A stretch of 64,000 nt of DNA from Aminobacter sp. HY435. Its GTDB lineage: Bacteria > Pseudomonadota > Alphaproteobacteria > Rhizobiales > Rhizobiaceae. Positions 1 to 10,206 of the stretch are shown here, in pieces. The notes beneath the pieces are model-generated. The model was given only the letters and a program-made list of their open reading frames with translations, had not been told where the DNA came from and searched no databases. Every line of letters begins with the position of its first letter. Within the stretch, counting starts at the first letter, position 1. The stretch lies in the NCBI RefSeq assembly GCF_027568395.1, contig NZ_JANKZL010000001.1, forward strand, positions 186,001-250,000, read 5' to 3'. The translations under genes were made by a program, and so were the position numbers.

Positions 1-956
1 CAGACTTCGCCTGCCGGCACGTCGTGCATCAAACCGCTGCGCGCCGCAAGCTGGGCGCCCGAACCGATGGTCAGGTGGTCGGCCAGGCCGACGCCACCGC
101 CCATCATGACGTTGTCGCCGACAACCACGGAGCCCGAAATACCCGAAAGACCGGCAATCACGCAATTGCGGCCAATGCGCACGTTGTGGCCGATCTGGAC
201 GAGGTTATCGATCTTGGTATTTTCGCCGATGATGGTGTCGGCCATCGCACCGCGATCAACGGTGGAGTTGGCGCCGATCTCGACATTGTCCTGGATGATG
301 ACGCGCCCGATCTGCGGCACGCGCTCGGGACCGCGCGCACCGCCGGCAAAGCCGAAGCCGTCCTGTCCGATCCGCGCGCCGGCATGGATGATGACGCCGT
401 TGCCGACCAGCGCGTACTGGACCGAGCTATGCGGCCCGATGTAGCCGTCGCGGCCGATCTGGACGGAACGGCCGATGACAGCGTTTGCCGCGACAACCGT
501 TCCGCTGCCGACGGATGCATGCGGGCCGATGACCGCCCCCGCTTCGATGACGGCCCCAGCTTCAACGTGCGCAGTCGGGTCGATATGGCTGAATGGCGAA
601 ATGCCGTCTTCGCCAGTGACGCCGATTGGCCGTCCGGCTTCGGGATAAAGCAAGCGCCCGACGCGTGCGAACGCGTGCTGCGGACGTGGCGTGACCAACA
701 CGGCAATGCCCGCCGGCACCAGGCCGACGACATCGGGAGTGCACAGCACAGCGGCGGCTTTCAGCGTCGCCAATGGCCTGGCGTTGCGTTTGCCGTCGAC
801 AAACACCAGCGCGCCATCGCCGCCATCCTGGGCCGAGGCAATTGTCGTGATTTCTCTTGGGGAATGGCCCGCATCGGCGAGCACAGCGCCGGTCAACTCG
901 GCCACCTCGCCTGCCGTGAAGCGGCGCGACGGCACAAAAAATACCGGATCCGTCAT
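1..956 (-). CDS. lpxD: UDP-3-O-acylglucosamine N-acyltransferase LpxD (3' end cut by window)
   Basis: Third step of lipid A synthesis: transfers a 3-hydroxyacyl chain from acyl-ACP to the 2-amino group of UDP-3-O-acylglucosamine in the cytosol. Reading the minus strand from the ATG at 956 gives [20 protein letters not shown], then the LpxD N-terminal domain, then many left-handed beta-helix hexapeptides ([24 protein letters not shown]). The catalytic-type histidine lies in the [12 protein letters not shown] stretch. About 318 codons are present and the C-terminus lies left of base 1. It sits 70 bases downstream of bamA in the usual proteobacterial order. The family assignment is very secure; only the end is unseen. 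Confidence 0.95.
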   Translation of the reverse strand, partial: MTDPVFFVPSRRFTAGEVAELTGAVLADAGHSPREITTIASAQDGGDGALVFVDGKRNARPLATLKAAAVLCTPDVVGLVPAGIAVLVTPRPQHAFARVGRLLYPEAGRPIGVTGEDGISPFSHIDPTAHVEAGAVIEAGAVIGPHASVGSGTVVAANAVIGRSVQIGRDGYIGPHSSVQYALVGNGVIIHAGARIGQDGFGFAGGARGPERVPQIGRVIIQDNVEIGANSTVDRGAMADTIIGENTKIDNLVQIGHNVRIGRNCVIAGLSGISGSVVVGDNVMMGGGVGLADHLTIGSGAQLAARSGLMHDVPAGEV

Positions 957-985
957 AAATAAATTCCAGCTAGGCCGGGTAACCG

Positions 986-1012
986 GCTTCCGGGCCGCAA
1001 CAGCCCGGAAGC
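986..1012 (-). other. bamA-lpxD intercistronic stem-loop
   Basis: A perfect 10-bp stem (GCTTCCGGGC with GCCCGGAAGC) and a 7-base loop lie 14 bases past the bamA stop. No T-run follows on the minus strand, so it looks like an mRNA-stabilising or processing hairpin rather than a full terminator, and lpxD begins 30 bases further on. Confidence 0.45.
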
Positions 1013-1026
1013 ATCGATCCACTTTG

Positions 1027-3396
1027 TTAGAAGCGGGTCGAAATACCGAAGTTGAATTCCTGCGTGTCGTCGGTGTCCTGCTTGGCAACCGGGACAGCAT
1101 AGTCGACGCGCAGCGGACCGAACGGCGACGCCCAGAGCAAGCCAACACCAACCGAAGCACGCCAGTTCATGCCGGTCGACACGATGTTGGTGCCCGGGAT
1201 GTCCAGCTTGCTGCCGTAGAGGCTGGCAGCGTCGGCGAAGACCGCGCCGCGCAGGCCGAAGCTCTCCGGAACGACAGGGATCGGGAACTGCGCCTCGGCC
1301 GATGCATTGAAATACGTCGTGCCGCCGAGGTGATCGCCACCGTTCAAGTCGTACGGGCCGATACCGTTGTACTCGAAACCGCGGATCATGCGGTCGTTGC
1401 TCTTGAACTGGTCGAACACGCGCAGACCGTCGTCGCCGAAGCCCTGAATGTGACCCGCACCGGCCGAAACGAGACCGACGATATCCAGTTCTTCCGACAG
1501 CGCCTGATAATAGGTGCTGCGGCCGGTGAACTTGATGAACTTCGCATCGCCGCCAAGGCCTGCCACTTCGGTCGTGAAGTTGGCGTAGATACCGTTACGC
1601 GGATTCTTCATGTCGTCGATGGTGTTGTAGACCAGCGTGCCGCTGACCGAAGACTTGATCCACGGGCTGTTGTCGATGCCGTTGATGATGGCCGGCGAGA
1701 TGCTGCAGGCATCGTTCTTGCCATCGCCATTGGTGTCGCAATCCTCGTCGAGCGTGTATTTTTCCTGAGACAGGTTGTAGGCGAGCTGCGTCGAGATGTT
1801 GTTGGTGATCGGCAGACCGAAACGGATCGTACCACCAGTCACGTCGCTATCGTACTTGTCGTCATACTTGCGCGTCTGGCGGAACACATCGAAACCGGCA
1901 GCGATACGACGGCCGAGGAAATACGGCTCGGTGAACGAGAAGCTGTAGTCGCGCGAGTTCTTGCCGCCGCCGGCGGAGAACTTGATGAACTGGCCGCGGC
2001 CGAGGAAGTTGCGCTCGGTGATCGAGCCTTCCACCGACGGGCCGGCATTGTCGCCACCGGTCGAGTAACCGGCGCCGATCGAGAATTCACCTGTCGACTT
2101 CTCGACCAGATCGACAACCAGCACCACCTGGTCCGGCTGCGAGCCGGGAGCCGTGGCAATCTCGACCTTCTCAAAGAAGTTCAGGGCTTCGAGGCGCTTC
2201 TTCGCGCGCTGGATGAGAACCTGATTGAAGGCATCGCCTTCGCTGACGTCGAACTCGCGACGAATGACGAAGTCACGCGTGCGCTCGTTGCCACGGATCT
2301 CGATGCGCTCGACATAAGCCTTGGCGCCCTGATCGACGGTGTACACGACGTTGATCGTGCGCGTTTCGAAATTGCGGTCGCCGCGCGGCGTCACCTTGGC
2401 GAAGGCATAACCCTTGCCGGCCACGTTCTCGGTGATCGCGATGATCGAATCTTCGACGTTCTTGGCGTTGTAGACATCGCCCTTGCGGGTCTCGACCAGC
2501 GACTGCAACGTCGCGCCATCGATCTCGGGAATGGTGCTTTCGACAGACACGTCGCCGAAGTCGTAACGCTGACCTTCATCGACGGTGATCGTGATAGTGT
2601 ACTGGTTGGTTCCCTCGTCGAGTTCGCCGAACGCGGAAACGACCTGGAAGTCGGCATAGCCGTGATTGAAGTAGAATCGGCGCAGCGCCTCTTCGTCAGC
2701 GCGCAGGCGGTCTTCGTCATAGATGTCGTCGCGCAGCATGAACGACAGGATCGACGAGCGCTTGGTCGAGATGATGTCGGCCAGACGACGGTCGCCATAA
2801 GCGTTGTTGCCAACGAAATTGATCGCGGCAATCTTCGTGCGGCCACCTTCGTTGACCTCGTAGACCACGTTCACGCGGTTCTCGCCGAGATCCATGATCT
2901 GCGTCGTGACGGTCACGTCGTCGCGACCGACGCGCTTGTAGGCTTCCTTGATCGCCTGCACGTCGGATTCGAGCGTCGCCTGCGAGAATGCGCCGCGCGG
3001 CTTGAGCTGAACGGCACCACCCAACTGGGCATCCTTCAGCTTCTTGTTGCCCTGGAACAGGACGTTGTTGACGACCTGGTACTCGGAAACCTGAACAACC
3101 AGCGTCGAGCCGACCTGGTTGATCTGGACGTCGGAGAACAGGCCACTGCCAAACAGCGACTTCACGGCTTCGTCGATATCGACTGAAGTGAACGACTTGC
3201 CGGGCTTGATGGTGATGTAGTTGCGGACCGTATCAGCATCGACTCGCTGATTTCCGCGCACTTCGACGCGATTGACGACTGCGGCCTCTGCCGCGGACAC
3301 GGCAACAAACTGAGCAACCACAGCGCCAGGTACGGCCAGTGCGGCGGACAGAGCTACCGCGGACGCGGCGCTCGCAAACTTAAGTGCTGCCTTCAT
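1027..3396 (-). CDS. bamA: Outer membrane protein assembly factor BamA
   Basis: Central subunit of the BAM complex that folds beta-barrel proteins into the outer membrane. The 789-residue product begins with a Sec signal peptide (about residues 1-38, cleavage likely after AEA). Periplasmic POTRA repeats follow to about residue 370 ([37 protein letters not shown]). The rest is a C-terminal 16-strand barrel that ends in phenylalanine (FNFGISTRF), as BAM substrates do. An insert with a [11 protein letters not shown] stretch near residue 555 looks like an acidic surface loop. It lies between rseP and lpxD, with 220 bases upstream that may hold its own promoter. Confidence 0.98.
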   Translation of the reverse strand: MKAALKFASAASAVALSAALAVPGAVVAQFVAVSAAEAAVVNRVEVRGNQRVDADTVRNYITIKPGKSFTSVDIDEAVKSLFGSGLFSDVQINQVGSTLVVQVSEYQVVNNVLFQGNKKLKDAQLGGAVQLKPRGAFSQATLESDVQAIKEAYKRVGRDDVTVTTQIMDLGENRVNVVYEVNEGGRTKIAAINFVGNNAYGDRRLADIISTKRSSILSFMLRDDIYDEDRLRADEEALRRFYFNHGYADFQVVSAFGELDEGTNQYTITITVDEGQRYDFGDVSVESTIPEIDGATLQSLVETRKGDVYNAKNVEDSIIAITENVAGKGYAFAKVTPRGDRNFETRTINVVYTVDQGAKAYVERIEIRGNERTRDFVIRREFDVSEGDAFNQVLIQRAKKRLEALNFFEKVEIATAPGSQPDQVVLVVDLVEKSTGEFSIGAGYSTGGDNAGPSVEGSITERNFLGRGQFIKFSAGGGKNSRDYSFSFTEPYFLGRRIAAGFDVFRQTRKYDDKYDSDVTGGTIRFGLPITNNISTQLAYNLSQEKYTLDEDCDTNGDGKNDACSISPAIINGIDNSPWIKSSVSGTLVYNTIDDMKNPRNGIYANFTTEVAGLGGDAKFIKFTGRSTYYQALSEELDIVGLVSAGAGHIQGFGDDGLRVFDQFKSNDRMIRGFEYNGIGPYDLNGGDHLGGTTYFNASAEAQFPIPVVPESFGLRGAVFADAASLYGSKLDIPGTNIVSTGMNWRASVGVGLLWASPFGPLRVDYAVPVAKQDTDDTQEFNFGISTRF

Positions 3397-3467
3397 TGGC
3401 CTTTACAACCTTTTCTCGAAGTCCCCACGGCGAGAAAACCGGACGTCGCGGTAAATTTTCCCATACC

Positions 3468-3495
3468 GTAATAACCGGATTTTCCCTACACGCAA
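3468..3495 (-). promoter_or_regulatory. Candidate sigma70-type promoter for bamA
   Basis: On the minus strand TTGCGT (3490-3495) and TATTAC (3468-3473) are separated by 16 bases, about 70 bases before the bamA ATG. An AAAGG ribosome-binding site stands just before that ATG. The match is moderate, and the gene could equally be read from rseP. Confidence 0.3.
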
Positions 3496-3616
3496 GGCTT
3501 CTGGTTAATTTGTACTTACTTCCCCGCCGAGCGTGACTTTCGCGTCACTCATACCGTTGCGGATGGTAAATGCTCCCTCAACGAGCCCCCTGCTCGCGTT
3601 AAATTTCTTCATGATT

Positions 3617-4756
3617 TCAGCATCCAAACAGGTCGTTCCAGAAAACGAACCCCATGAACGCAAGGACGAGAATCATCCCGACCCGATATACCGCTTCCAT
3701 CGCCCGTTCCGATACGGGACGTCCGATCACGGCCTCCACCGCATAGAACGCGAGATGGCCGCCGTCCAGCGGCGGAATCGGCAACAGGTTGAGAAAACCG
3801 ATGCCGACCGACAAAAGCGCCACCAATTGCACCAGCCAGACGAAGCCGAGCTGCGCCGCCTTGCCTGCCATGTCGGCAATCTTCACCGGACCGCCCAGCT
3901 GGCACTTGTCTTCGCGGCCGACGGCGAATCGCTTGAGGAACTGCCCCGTGCGTTCGATGATGTGCCCGGTTTCGGAAACCGCCTGAACGAAAGCGCCGCC
4001 GACGCTGTAGCTGATCAGACGCGGCTGCCCCATTTCCTCGTTGTTGACAACGCCGATGACCGCGACCTTGACCGAGTTGCCCAGGGCGTCCTTCTGCTCC
4101 ATCAGTTCGGGAGTGGCCGTAAGCGTCACTTCCTTGCCGTCGCGCATCATCACAAAGGTGATCGGATCGCCGCCGCGGCCGGAAACCATGCGCTGCACGT
4201 CCGAGAAGGTCGTGACAGGCGAGCCGTCGACACTGACGAATCGGTCGCCGGGATGAACGCCGGCGACAGCGGCGGGGCTCCCCGCACGGACTTCGGCGAC
4301 GGTCGGCTCCATGACATAGCGGCCATAGGCCGAGAACATCACGGTGAAGACCGCGATGGTCAGCAGGAAATTGAACATCGGACCGGCGACCACCGTCGCC
4401 GCGCGCTTCCACACAGGCTGCGTGTGGAAGGCGACCTTGCGCTCCTCCGGGCTTAGGTTGTCGGCCTCGCCGCCTTCCGGCGCGCTGGTGACATTCATGT
4501 CGCCGACGAACTTGACGTAGCCGCCGAGCGGGACGGCGCAAAGCTTCCAGCGCGTGCCGCGCCGATCGTTGAAGCCGAAGATCTCAGGGCCGAAGCCGAT
4601 GGAAAAGGCCTTTACGCCGATGCCGCACCAGCGGCCGACCAGATAATGCCCCATCTCGTGAACGAACACGACGACGGTGAGCACGAACAGGAACGGCACG
4701 ATCGTGCCGATCAGCAGGCCGTCGGTGCTCAGGAAGCCGGGAAGGTATTCGTTCAA
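3617..4756 (-). CDS. rseP: Site-2 zinc metalloprotease RseP
   Basis: Intramembrane protease (M50 family) that cleaves anti-sigma factors and leftover signal peptides in the inner membrane. The 379-residue product has the zinc motif HEMGH at residues 33-37 in the first membrane segment. A periplasmic PDZ domain follows in the middle (VAGVHPGDRFVSVDGSPV), and the third metal ligand is in the C-terminal NLLPIPPLDGGHLAF motif. It lies 64 bases after cdsA and 220 bases before bamA. As in other alphaproteobacteria, dxr and skp, present in the E. coli version of this cluster, are absent here. Confidence 0.97.
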   Translation of the reverse strand: MNEYLPGFLSTDGLLIGTIVPFLFVLTVVVFVHEMGHYLVGRWCGIGVKAFSIGFGPEIFGFNDRRGTRWKLCAVPLGGYVKFVGDMNVTSAPEGGEADNLSPEERKVAFHTQPVWKRAATVVAGPMFNFLLTIAVFTVMFSAYGRYVMEPTVAEVRAGSPAAVAGVHPGDRFVSVDGSPVTTFSDVQRMVSGRGGDPITFVMMRDGKEVTLTATPELMEQKDALGNSVKVAVIGVVNNEEMGQPRLISYSVGGAFVQAVSETGHIIERTGQFLKRFAVGREDKCQLGGPVKIADMAGKAAQLGFVWLVQLVALLSVGIGFLNLLPIPPLDGGHLAFYAVEAVIGRPVSERAMEAVYRVGMILVLAFMGFVFWNDLFGC

Positions 4757-4820
4757 ATCGAGTCCTCAACCAGATCTGGCCCCAACTGAGGCGACTTGCC
4801 TTGCGCGACGCTTGCGCCGT

Positions 4821-5651
4821 TCAAACCGGAAACAAACCATGCGCCGGCTGATCCGCGCTGCCGCAGAGCCAGCCGATGACGTATAGGGCAAATGCCGCCG
4901 CGACAAGCCCGTCGACCCGATCCATCACCCCGCCATGGCCAGGGATTATCGCGCCCGAATCCTTGTAGCCGTGCCGGCGCTTGACCCAAGACTCGAAAAG
5001 GTCTCCCGCCTGCGAGACGGCCGAGAGCAGCAAGGCCACGGCTCCCAGCGCAGCCAGGTTGCCAGCGCCTGCCCAAACAGCCAGCAACAGGCCGGCAAGT
5101 ACACCGCCTACCGCCCCCCCCAGAGCGCCGCTGCGCGTCTTGCCGGGTGAGATGGAGGGCGCGAGTTTCGGCCCGCCGATCTTGCGGCCGACAAAATAGG
5201 CAAAGATGTCTGTCGCCCACACCACCGCGAACAGGAACAGGATAGCGACAAGCCCCGATGCATCGTCGCCACGCAGCAGCGCCAGCGCCAGTCCTGACAG
5301 CGAGGCATAGGCAAAGCCGGCAGATTCCCACGGGGTCAGGCCCCGCAGGCGCTCGGCGACCCACAACAGAAGCGTAAACGCCACCACCAGGCCAAGCAGG
5401 ATCGGCGCAGGCAGGCCGACCACCAGCGCACCCGCAAAGACCAGCGTCGGAATCTCCGGCAGCATGCCGAGCACGCCCGGGCCCCATATGGCATCGGTCT
5501 TCGGCCGCGACATGCGCGACCATTCGTAAAAGACGCCAAGCACGATGACGGCCGACAAGACACGAAACGGCAGCCCGCCCAGCCAGGTGAGCGCCAGGAC
5601 CGCGATGGCCAGCACGATGGCCGAAAGTGTCCGCAACTGAAGATTGCTCAT
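4821..5651 (-). CDS. cdsA: Phosphatidate cytidylyltransferase CdsA
   Basis: Makes CDP-diacylglycerol from phosphatidate and CTP at the inner membrane, the branch point of phospholipid synthesis. The product is about 276 residues and strongly hydrophobic. It carries the family signature near the C-terminus (SWVKRRHGYKDSGAIIPGHG followed by GVMDRVDG). I chose the ATG at 5651 (MSNLQLRTLSAIVLAI) because the reading frame upstream overlaps uppS and has no membrane character. The start is 11 bases after the uppS stop, which indicates a shared transcript. Confidence 0.96.
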   Translation of the reverse strand: MSNLQLRTLSAIVLAIAVLALTWLGGLPFRVLSAVIVLGVFYEWSRMSRPKTDAIWGPGVLGMLPEIPTLVFAGALVVGLPAPILLGLVVAFTLLLWVAERLRGLTPWESAGFAYASLSGLALALLRGDDASGLVAILFLFAVVWATDIFAYFVGRKIGGPKLAPSISPGKTRSGALGGAVGGVLAGLLLAVWAGAGNLAALGAVALLLSAVSQAGDLFESWVKRRHGYKDSGAIIPGHGGVMDRVDGLVAAAFALYVIGWLCGSADQPAHGLFPV

Positions 5652-5662
5652 GCGTTCCGCCG

Positions 5663-6382
5663 TCACAATGCGACGTCGCGCGCGGCAAGGCCGCCAAAGC
5701 GCCGTTCGCGGCCGGTATATTCGCGCAAGGCCTCGGCGAGATGCTCGCGAGTGAAGTCCGGCCAGTAGCACGGCTGGAACACCAGTTCGCTGTAGGCCGA
5801 TTGCCAGGGCAAGAAATTGGAGAGGCGAATTTCGCCGCTTGTCCGTATCACCAGGTCGGGATCCGGTATTCCAGCGGTGTCGAGCTTCTCGGAGAACAGT
5901 TCCGGCGTGATGTCGGCGCTCGCCAATTCGCCGCGACTGACCGCTTCGGCCAGTTGGCGCGCAGCCCGCGCGATTTCATCGCGTCCGCCGTAATTGAAAG
6001 CGATGACCAGCGTCAGCGCCTCGTTCGCCGCCGTCAGCACCTCGGCCTCCTCGAGAAGGCTGCGGATGTCCGGCTGCAAGGTGGCGCGGTCGCCGATGAT
6101 GCGGACGCGCACGCCCGAATTGTGCAGTTCGGCCAGATCGCGCCGAATGAAGATCTTCAGCAGCCCCATCAGGTCGGTAACTTCCGACTGCGGCCGCGAC
6201 CAGTTCTCGGACGAAAACGCGTAGACCGTCAGCCAGGAAATCCCAAGGTCTGCAGCATCGCGCACCGTCCGGCGCAGCGCCTCGACACCAGCCTTGTGGC
6301 CCGCGACGCGCGGCAGGCCCCGGGCTTTCGCCCAGCGGCCATTACCGTCCATGATGATCGCGACATGCGCGGGCGTAGTCAT
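5663..6382 (-). CDS. uppS: Undecaprenyl diphosphate synthase UppS
   Basis: Cis-prenyltransferase that builds the C55 lipid carrier for peptidoglycan and other envelope polymers, using farnesyl and isopentenyl diphosphates. The 239-residue product opens with [20 protein letters not shown], which contains the catalytic Asp12 and the diphosphate-binding MDGNGRW motif. It also has the FSSENW motif and the late [15 protein letters not shown] motif. Length is normal for the family. It lies 30 bases after frr and 11 bases before cdsA. Confidence 0.97.
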   Translation of the reverse strand: MTTPAHVAIIMDGNGRWAKARGLPRVAGHKAGVEALRRTVRDAADLGISWLTVYAFSSENWSRPQSEVTDLMGLLKIFIRRDLAELHNSGVRVRIIGDRATLQPDIRSLLEEAEVLTAANEALTLVIAFNYGGRDEIARAARQLAEAVSRGELASADITPELFSEKLDTAGIPDPDLVIRTSGEIRLSNFLPWQSAYSELVFQPCYWPDFTREHLAEALREYTGRERRFGGLAARDVAL

Positions 6383-6412
6383 CCGTTCACTTTCGGGCCG
6401 CCGATGGCTGGC

Positions 6413-6967
6413 CTAGACCTGCATGATCTCGGCTTCTTTGCCTGCCAGCAGGCTGTCGATCTGGTTGATCGTATCATCGGTCAGCTTCTGCACCTTGTCG
6501 GACTGGACACGCTGATCGTCCTGGCTGATGTCACCGTCCTTTTCCGCCTTCTTCAAGGCGTCCATGCCGTCACGGCGAACGTGGCGCGTCGCCACCTTGG
6601 CGTTCTCGGCGTAGGTGTGTGCGATCTTGACCAACTCCTTGCGGCGCTGCTCGTTGAGCTCAGGCAGGGGGATACGCAGGTTGGTACCATCGACGATCGG
6701 GTTGAAGCCGAGATTGGATTCGCGGATCGCGCGATCGACCGCACCGACCATCGACTTGTCCCACACTGAAACCGAAATCATGCGGGGCTCCGGCACCGAC
6801 ACCGTCGCTACCTGGTTCAGCGGCATCGACGAGCCGTAGGCCTGCACCTGGATCGGGTCGAGAAGGTTGCTCGAGGCGCGGCCGGTGCGGAGCGAGGCAA
6901 GGTCGCTCTTGAACGCGCTGATGGCGCCTTCCATGCGCCGCTGAAGATCGTTGTAGTCCGAGCTCAT
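6413..6967 (-). CDS. frr: Ribosome recycling factor
   Basis: Works with EF-G to split the post-termination ribosome. The 184-residue product is nearly canonical in length (about 185). It has the family's LRTGRAS motif in the first helix of the three-helix bundle, a small beta domain in the middle ([20 protein letters not shown]), and the C-terminal [21 protein letters not shown] segment. It lies 47 bases downstream of pyrH, the conserved pyrH-frr order. Confidence 0.98.
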   Translation of the reverse strand: MSSDYNDLQRRMEGAISAFKSDLASLRTGRASSNLLDPIQVQAYGSSMPLNQVATVSVPEPRMISVSVWDKSMVGAVDRAIRESNLGFNPIVDGTNLRIPLPELNEQRRKELVKIAHTYAENAKVATRHVRRDGMDALKKAEKDGDISQDDQRVQSDKVQKLTDDTINQIDSLLAGKEAEIMQV

Positions 6968-7014
6968 CTAAGCCTCCTTGACCCCGAAAGCCTTCAGGAT
7001 CGTCGTTCCAAATC

Positions 7015-7737
7015 TCAGGCGTCCGCTACAACCGTGCAGCGTCCGCCACCTTTCAATATTTCGCCGAACCCGCCTTCTTCATGGATCGAGTAGACGATTA
7101 TCGGGATGTTGTTTTCGCGCGCAAGAGCAATTGCCGCGGTATCCATGATCGACAAGCCCCTGGCGATGACTTCCTTGTGCGTGATGCGCTCGTAGCGCGT
7201 CGCGGACGGGTCCTTCTTCGGATCGGCCGAATAGACGCCGTCAACCTGGGTACCCTTGAACAAGGCGTCCGCGCCGATCTCTGCAGCGCGCAGCGCGGCA
7301 GCCGAATCGGTCGTGAAGAACGGATTGCCGGTGCCGCCGGCAAAGATCACCACCTTGCCCGCATCCATGTAGGCGGTCGCCTGGCGCTGCGAGAAGCTCT
7401 CGCAGAGTTCCGGCATGGCGATCGCCGAAAGCACCACGGCGTCGACGCCGAGCTTGACCAGCGACGTGCGCAGGGCAAGCGAATTGATGACAGTGGCGAG
7501 CATGCCCATGTGATCGCCGGTGACGCGGTCGCCGCCCTTGGACGCCACGGCCACGCCGCGGAAGATATTGCCGCCGCCGATGACCACGCCGACTTCGACG
7601 CCCATCGCCCTCGCCTCGGCGATGTCGGAAGCGATGCGGTCGACCACCGACACATCGATGCCGAAATGCTGCTCGCCCATCAGGGCTTCGCCCGACGCCT
7701 TGAGCAGAACGCGCCGATACAGCGGCTTGTCGGTCAT
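7015..7737 (-). CDS. pyrH: Uridylate kinase PyrH
   Basis: Hexameric UMP kinase of the amino-acid-kinase fold, forming UDP from UMP and ATP. The 240-residue product has the N-terminal KASGEAL motif, the glycine-rich VGVVIGGGNIFRG loop, and FAGGTGNPFFTTDSAAALRAAE, the signature of bacterial PyrH. An ATG at 7737 gives the usual MTDKPLYRRVLLK opening. It is preceded by the tsf gene and a strong hairpin. Confidence 0.98.
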   Translation of the reverse strand: MTDKPLYRRVLLKASGEALMGEQHFGIDVSVVDRIASDIAEARAMGVEVGVVIGGGNIFRGVAVASKGGDRVTGDHMGMLATVINSLALRTSLVKLGVDAVVLSAIAMPELCESFSQRQATAYMDAGKVVIFAGGTGNPFFTTDSAAALRAAEIGADALFKGTQVDGVYSADPKKDPSATRYERITHKEVIARGLSIMDTAAIALARENNIPIIVYSIHEEGGFGEILKGGGRCTVVADA

Positions 7738-7777
7738 GTGTTCCTCGCGGCAGTTGAAAGATCGGGGTTCCGATACA

Positions 7778-7811
7778 CGAAGGGCGCCGCGATGTCACGC
7801 GGCGCCCTTCG
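7778..7811. other. Perfect 14-bp stem-loop between tsf and pyrH
   Basis: CGAAGGGCGCCGCG (part of a 14-bp arm) pairs with its complement across the 6-base loop ATGTCA. It lies between the tsf stop (7848) and the pyrH start (7737). There is no T-tract on either side, so it probably protects or processes the tsf mRNA end or gives partial termination before pyrH. Confidence 0.6.
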
Positions 7812-7847
7812 GCTATCCTCAGGAAGCGCTTGATGCAGCGCGGCTTT

Positions 7848-8768
7848 TTAGCCCTTGACGGCTGCGGCGACTTCGGCTGCGAAGTCGCTCTCTTCCTTCT
7901 CGATGCCCTCGCCGAGCGCGAAACGGATGTAGCCGGTGATCTTGGCCGGAGCGCCGATCTGCTTTTCCGCGTCCTTGAGCGCAGCCTCGACGGTCAGATC
8001 GGGGTTGAGCACGAAGGCCTGCTTGAGCAGCACGACCTCCTCGAAGAATTTGCGCATGCGGCCTTCGACCATCTTTTCGATGATGTTCTCCGGCTTGCCC
8101 GACTGGCGCGCCTGGTCGGCGAAGATGGCCTTTTCGCGCTCGACAGCCGATGCGTCGACTTCGTCGGGCGTCAGGGCCAGCGGGTTGGTCGCAGCGACAT
8201 GCATCGCAACCTGGCGCGCGAAAGCGCGGGCTGCGTCGTGGTTGCCGGCGGTCTCGATCGCGACCAGCACGCCGAGCTTGCCGAGGTTGTCGGCAACCGC
8301 ATTGTGCACGTAGGTCGCGACGACACCTTCGGAAACCGACAGCTTGGCCGAACGGCGGAAGCTCATGTTTTCGCCGATGGTGCCGACGGCGTCCTTGATG
8401 GTGTCGGTGACCGACTTGTCCGAACCCGGATACTTGGCGGCGGCAACTGCCTCGGTGTCACCGTAAGCGAGCGCGACCTTGGCGACGTTGTTGACGATTT
8501 CCTGGAAGGCTGCGTTGCGGCCAACGAAGTCGGTCTCGGAATTGACTTCCACGACAACAGCTTCGCGAACGCCGGCGTCGACGCCGATCAGGCCTTCGGC
8601 TGCCGTGCGGCTCGCCTTCTTGTCGGCCTTCGAGATGCCCTTCTTGCGCAGCCAGTCGACCGCAGCTTCCATGTCGCCGCCGGTCTCGTTCAGAGCCGCC
8701 TTGCAATCCATCATGCCCGCGCCCGAAAGCTCGCGGAGTTCCTTAACCTGTGCTGCCGAAATGCTCAT
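7848..8768 (-). CDS. tsf: Elongation factor Ts
   Basis: Guanine nucleotide exchange factor for EF-Tu. The 306-residue product has the N-terminal UBA-like helix ([19 protein letters not shown]), the TDFV-bearing segment that contacts EF-Tu ([12 protein letters not shown]), and the dimerisation core with its coiled-coil. Length is typical of alphaproteobacteria. It is 117 bases from rpsB, the usual rpsB-tsf operon. Confidence 0.98.
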   Translation of the reverse strand: MSISAAQVKELRELSGAGMMDCKAALNETGGDMEAAVDWLRKKGISKADKKASRTAAEGLIGVDAGVREAVVVEVNSETDFVGRNAAFQEIVNNVAKVALAYGDTEAVAAAKYPGSDKSVTDTIKDAVGTIGENMSFRRSAKLSVSEGVVATYVHNAVADNLGKLGVLVAIETAGNHDAARAFARQVAMHVAATNPLALTPDEVDASAVEREKAIFADQARQSGKPENIIEKMVEGRMRKFFEEVVLLKQAFVLNPDLTVEAALKDAEKQIGAPAKITGYIRFALGEGIEKEESDFAAEVAAAVKG

Positions 8769-8861
8769 TGTGGCCTCTTTGCTTCAAATGCGCCAGCGCA
8801 CCACCGAGGGCTCGATGATGCGCCGAACGCCGACGCTGTGCGCGTCCAATCCTGAAATGGA

Positions 8862-8879
8862 AGGCCGGTAGCCCGGCCT
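8862..8879 (-). other. Short stem-loop just after rpsB
   Basis: A 7-bp stem (AGGCCGG with CCGGCCT) with a 4-base loop lies 6 bases beyond the rpsB stop on the minus strand. There is no T-run. It may stabilise the rpsB 3' end or reduce read-through into tsf. Confidence 0.35.
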
Positions 8880-8885
8880 CCACGA

Positions 8886-9668
8886 TTACGCCTCGGAAGC
8901 TTCGCCCGATGCGGAGCTGTCGAGAGCCGGCTCGACCGGAGCTTCAGCCGCTGCGCCGATGTCGACGCCGAGAGCGCCCTGCTGGCGGGCGATGCCGTCA
9001 ATCGCAGCCTTGGCGATCAGGTCGCAGTACAGCTGGATCGCGCGGGCGGCGTCGTCGTTGCCGGGGATCGGGAAGTCGATGTTGTCCGGATCGCAGTTCG
9101 AATCGATGATCGCAACGACCGGGATGCCGAGACGCTTGGCTTCCTGGATGGCGATGGCTTCCTTGTTGGTGTCGATGACGAACATCAGGTCCGGCGTCGA
9201 GCCCATGTCCTTGATGCCGCCGAGAGCCTTGTTCAGCTTCTCGCGCTCGCGATCGAGGTTCAGGCGCTCCTTCTTGGTGAAGCCGTGGGCTTCGCCAGCG
9301 AGCATCTCGTCAAGCTTGCGCAGACGCTGGATCGAGTTCGAGATCGTCTTCCAGTTGGTCAGCATGCCGCCGAGCCAACGCGAGTTGACATAGTACTGAG
9401 CCGAACGCTGGGCTGCATCGGCGACGATGTCCGAAGCCTGGCGCTTGGTGCCGACGAACAGCACGCGGCCGCCGCGCGAAACGACGTCCGAAACCTGCTT
9501 GAGAGCCTGGTGCAGCAGCGGAACCGTCTGCGACAGGTCGATGATGTGGATGTTGTTGCGGGCGCCATAGATGTAGGGCGCCATCTTCGGGTTCCAGCGG
9601 TGGGTCTGGTGGCCGAAGTGAGAACCAGCTTCGAGAAGCTGGCGCATGCTGAAATCAGGCAATGCCAT
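8886..9668 (-). CDS. rpsB: 30S ribosomal protein S2
   Basis: Small-subunit protein that binds at the head-body junction with S1. The 260-residue product begins [20 protein letters not shown], with the S2 signature [14 protein letters not shown], and continues with the conserved [12 protein letters not shown] and [12 protein letters not shown] segments. The last 25 residues are an acidic, alanine-rich tail ([19 protein letters not shown]) common in alphaproteobacterial S2. A leader of about 190 bases precedes it and holds no recognisable gene. Confidence 0.98.
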   Translation of the reverse strand: MALPDFSMRQLLEAGSHFGHQTHRWNPKMAPYIYGARNNIHIIDLSQTVPLLHQALKQVSDVVSRGGRVLFVGTKRQASDIVADAAQRSAQYYVNSRWLGGMLTNWKTISNSIQRLRKLDEMLAGEAHGFTKKERLNLDREREKLNKALGGIKDMGSTPDLMFVIDTNKEAIAIQEAKRLGIPVVAIIDSNCDPDNIDFPIPGNDDAARAIQLYCDLIAKAAIDGIARQQGALGVDIGAAAEAPVEPALDSSASGEASEA

Positions 9669-9859
9669 CTGTCATTTTCCTTTCCGGTTAGCCTCCACGG
9701 ACATTTGACATCGCGGGTTTATTCCCTTGAATGCCACCGGCGGTCTCAGCCGGATTTCTCCCGGTCGGAAACCTAAGTCCGTGTGTGGAATGCGGCGGCA
9801 TATAGACGTGTTGCGCTGCGAAAGCAACCCTGCGGGAGGCAACTGCGCCCGATCCGGCC

Positions 9860-10198
9860 CTAGCTGCCCGCCGCCCAGCGCGACATCGCCGGTTCGAGCG
9901 GCTTCTTTTCGTCCTGCTTGGGCACGCGCCGCTTGAAGTTGCGGACGCGCACGCGCCGGAAAACAGCGACGATCTCCTCGCGGCTGCATTCGACAGCCCC
10001 CAGGCGGACGGCGCGATCGCGCTCGAATCCGGTGATGTCGTAATGCGGGGCCGATGTCTTCGGCGGCCCCTGATAGGACGACCGCTTCAGCCCGAGTTGC
10101 GCCGCGAAGCGATGCAGTTCGTAGGTGTCGTCGGCCAAGAGGTGGCACCAGCGGTGCCCCACCCACTTCCAGATCGCGGCATCGACATAGACCGCCAC
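9860..10198 (-). CDS. DUF4031 domain-containing protein
   Basis: A 112-residue protein matching the DUF4031 pattern: an AVYVDAAIWKW opening, a CHLLADDTYELHRFAAQLGL segment, and an HYDITGFERDRAVRLGAVE segment. Function is not established. The most likely start is the GTG at 10198, because the preceding EipB-like gene stops at 10207 in the same direction and leaves no room for a longer form. The C-terminus is basic (RNFKRRVPKQDEKK). It is probably cotranscribed with the EipB gene. The frame also stays open upstream in the EipB region, but that part has no family match. Confidence 0.75.
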   Translation of the reverse strand: MAVYVDAAIWKWVGHRWCHLLADDTYELHRFAAQLGLKRSSYQGPPKTSAPHYDITGFERDRAVRLGAVECSREEIVAVFRRVRVRNFKRRVPKQDEKKPLEPAMSRWAAGS

Positions 10199-10206
10199 GG
10201 CGCCGA

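Noticed and set aside
691-3186. An 831-codon plus-strand open frame opposite bamA
   Set aside because: It is antisense to an unmistakable BamA; no domain or signal is visible in its product.
9669-9859. Possible riboswitch or ribosomal-protein leader before rpsB
   Set aside because: Only short GC-rich complementarities are visible; no known leader structure could be drawn with confidence.
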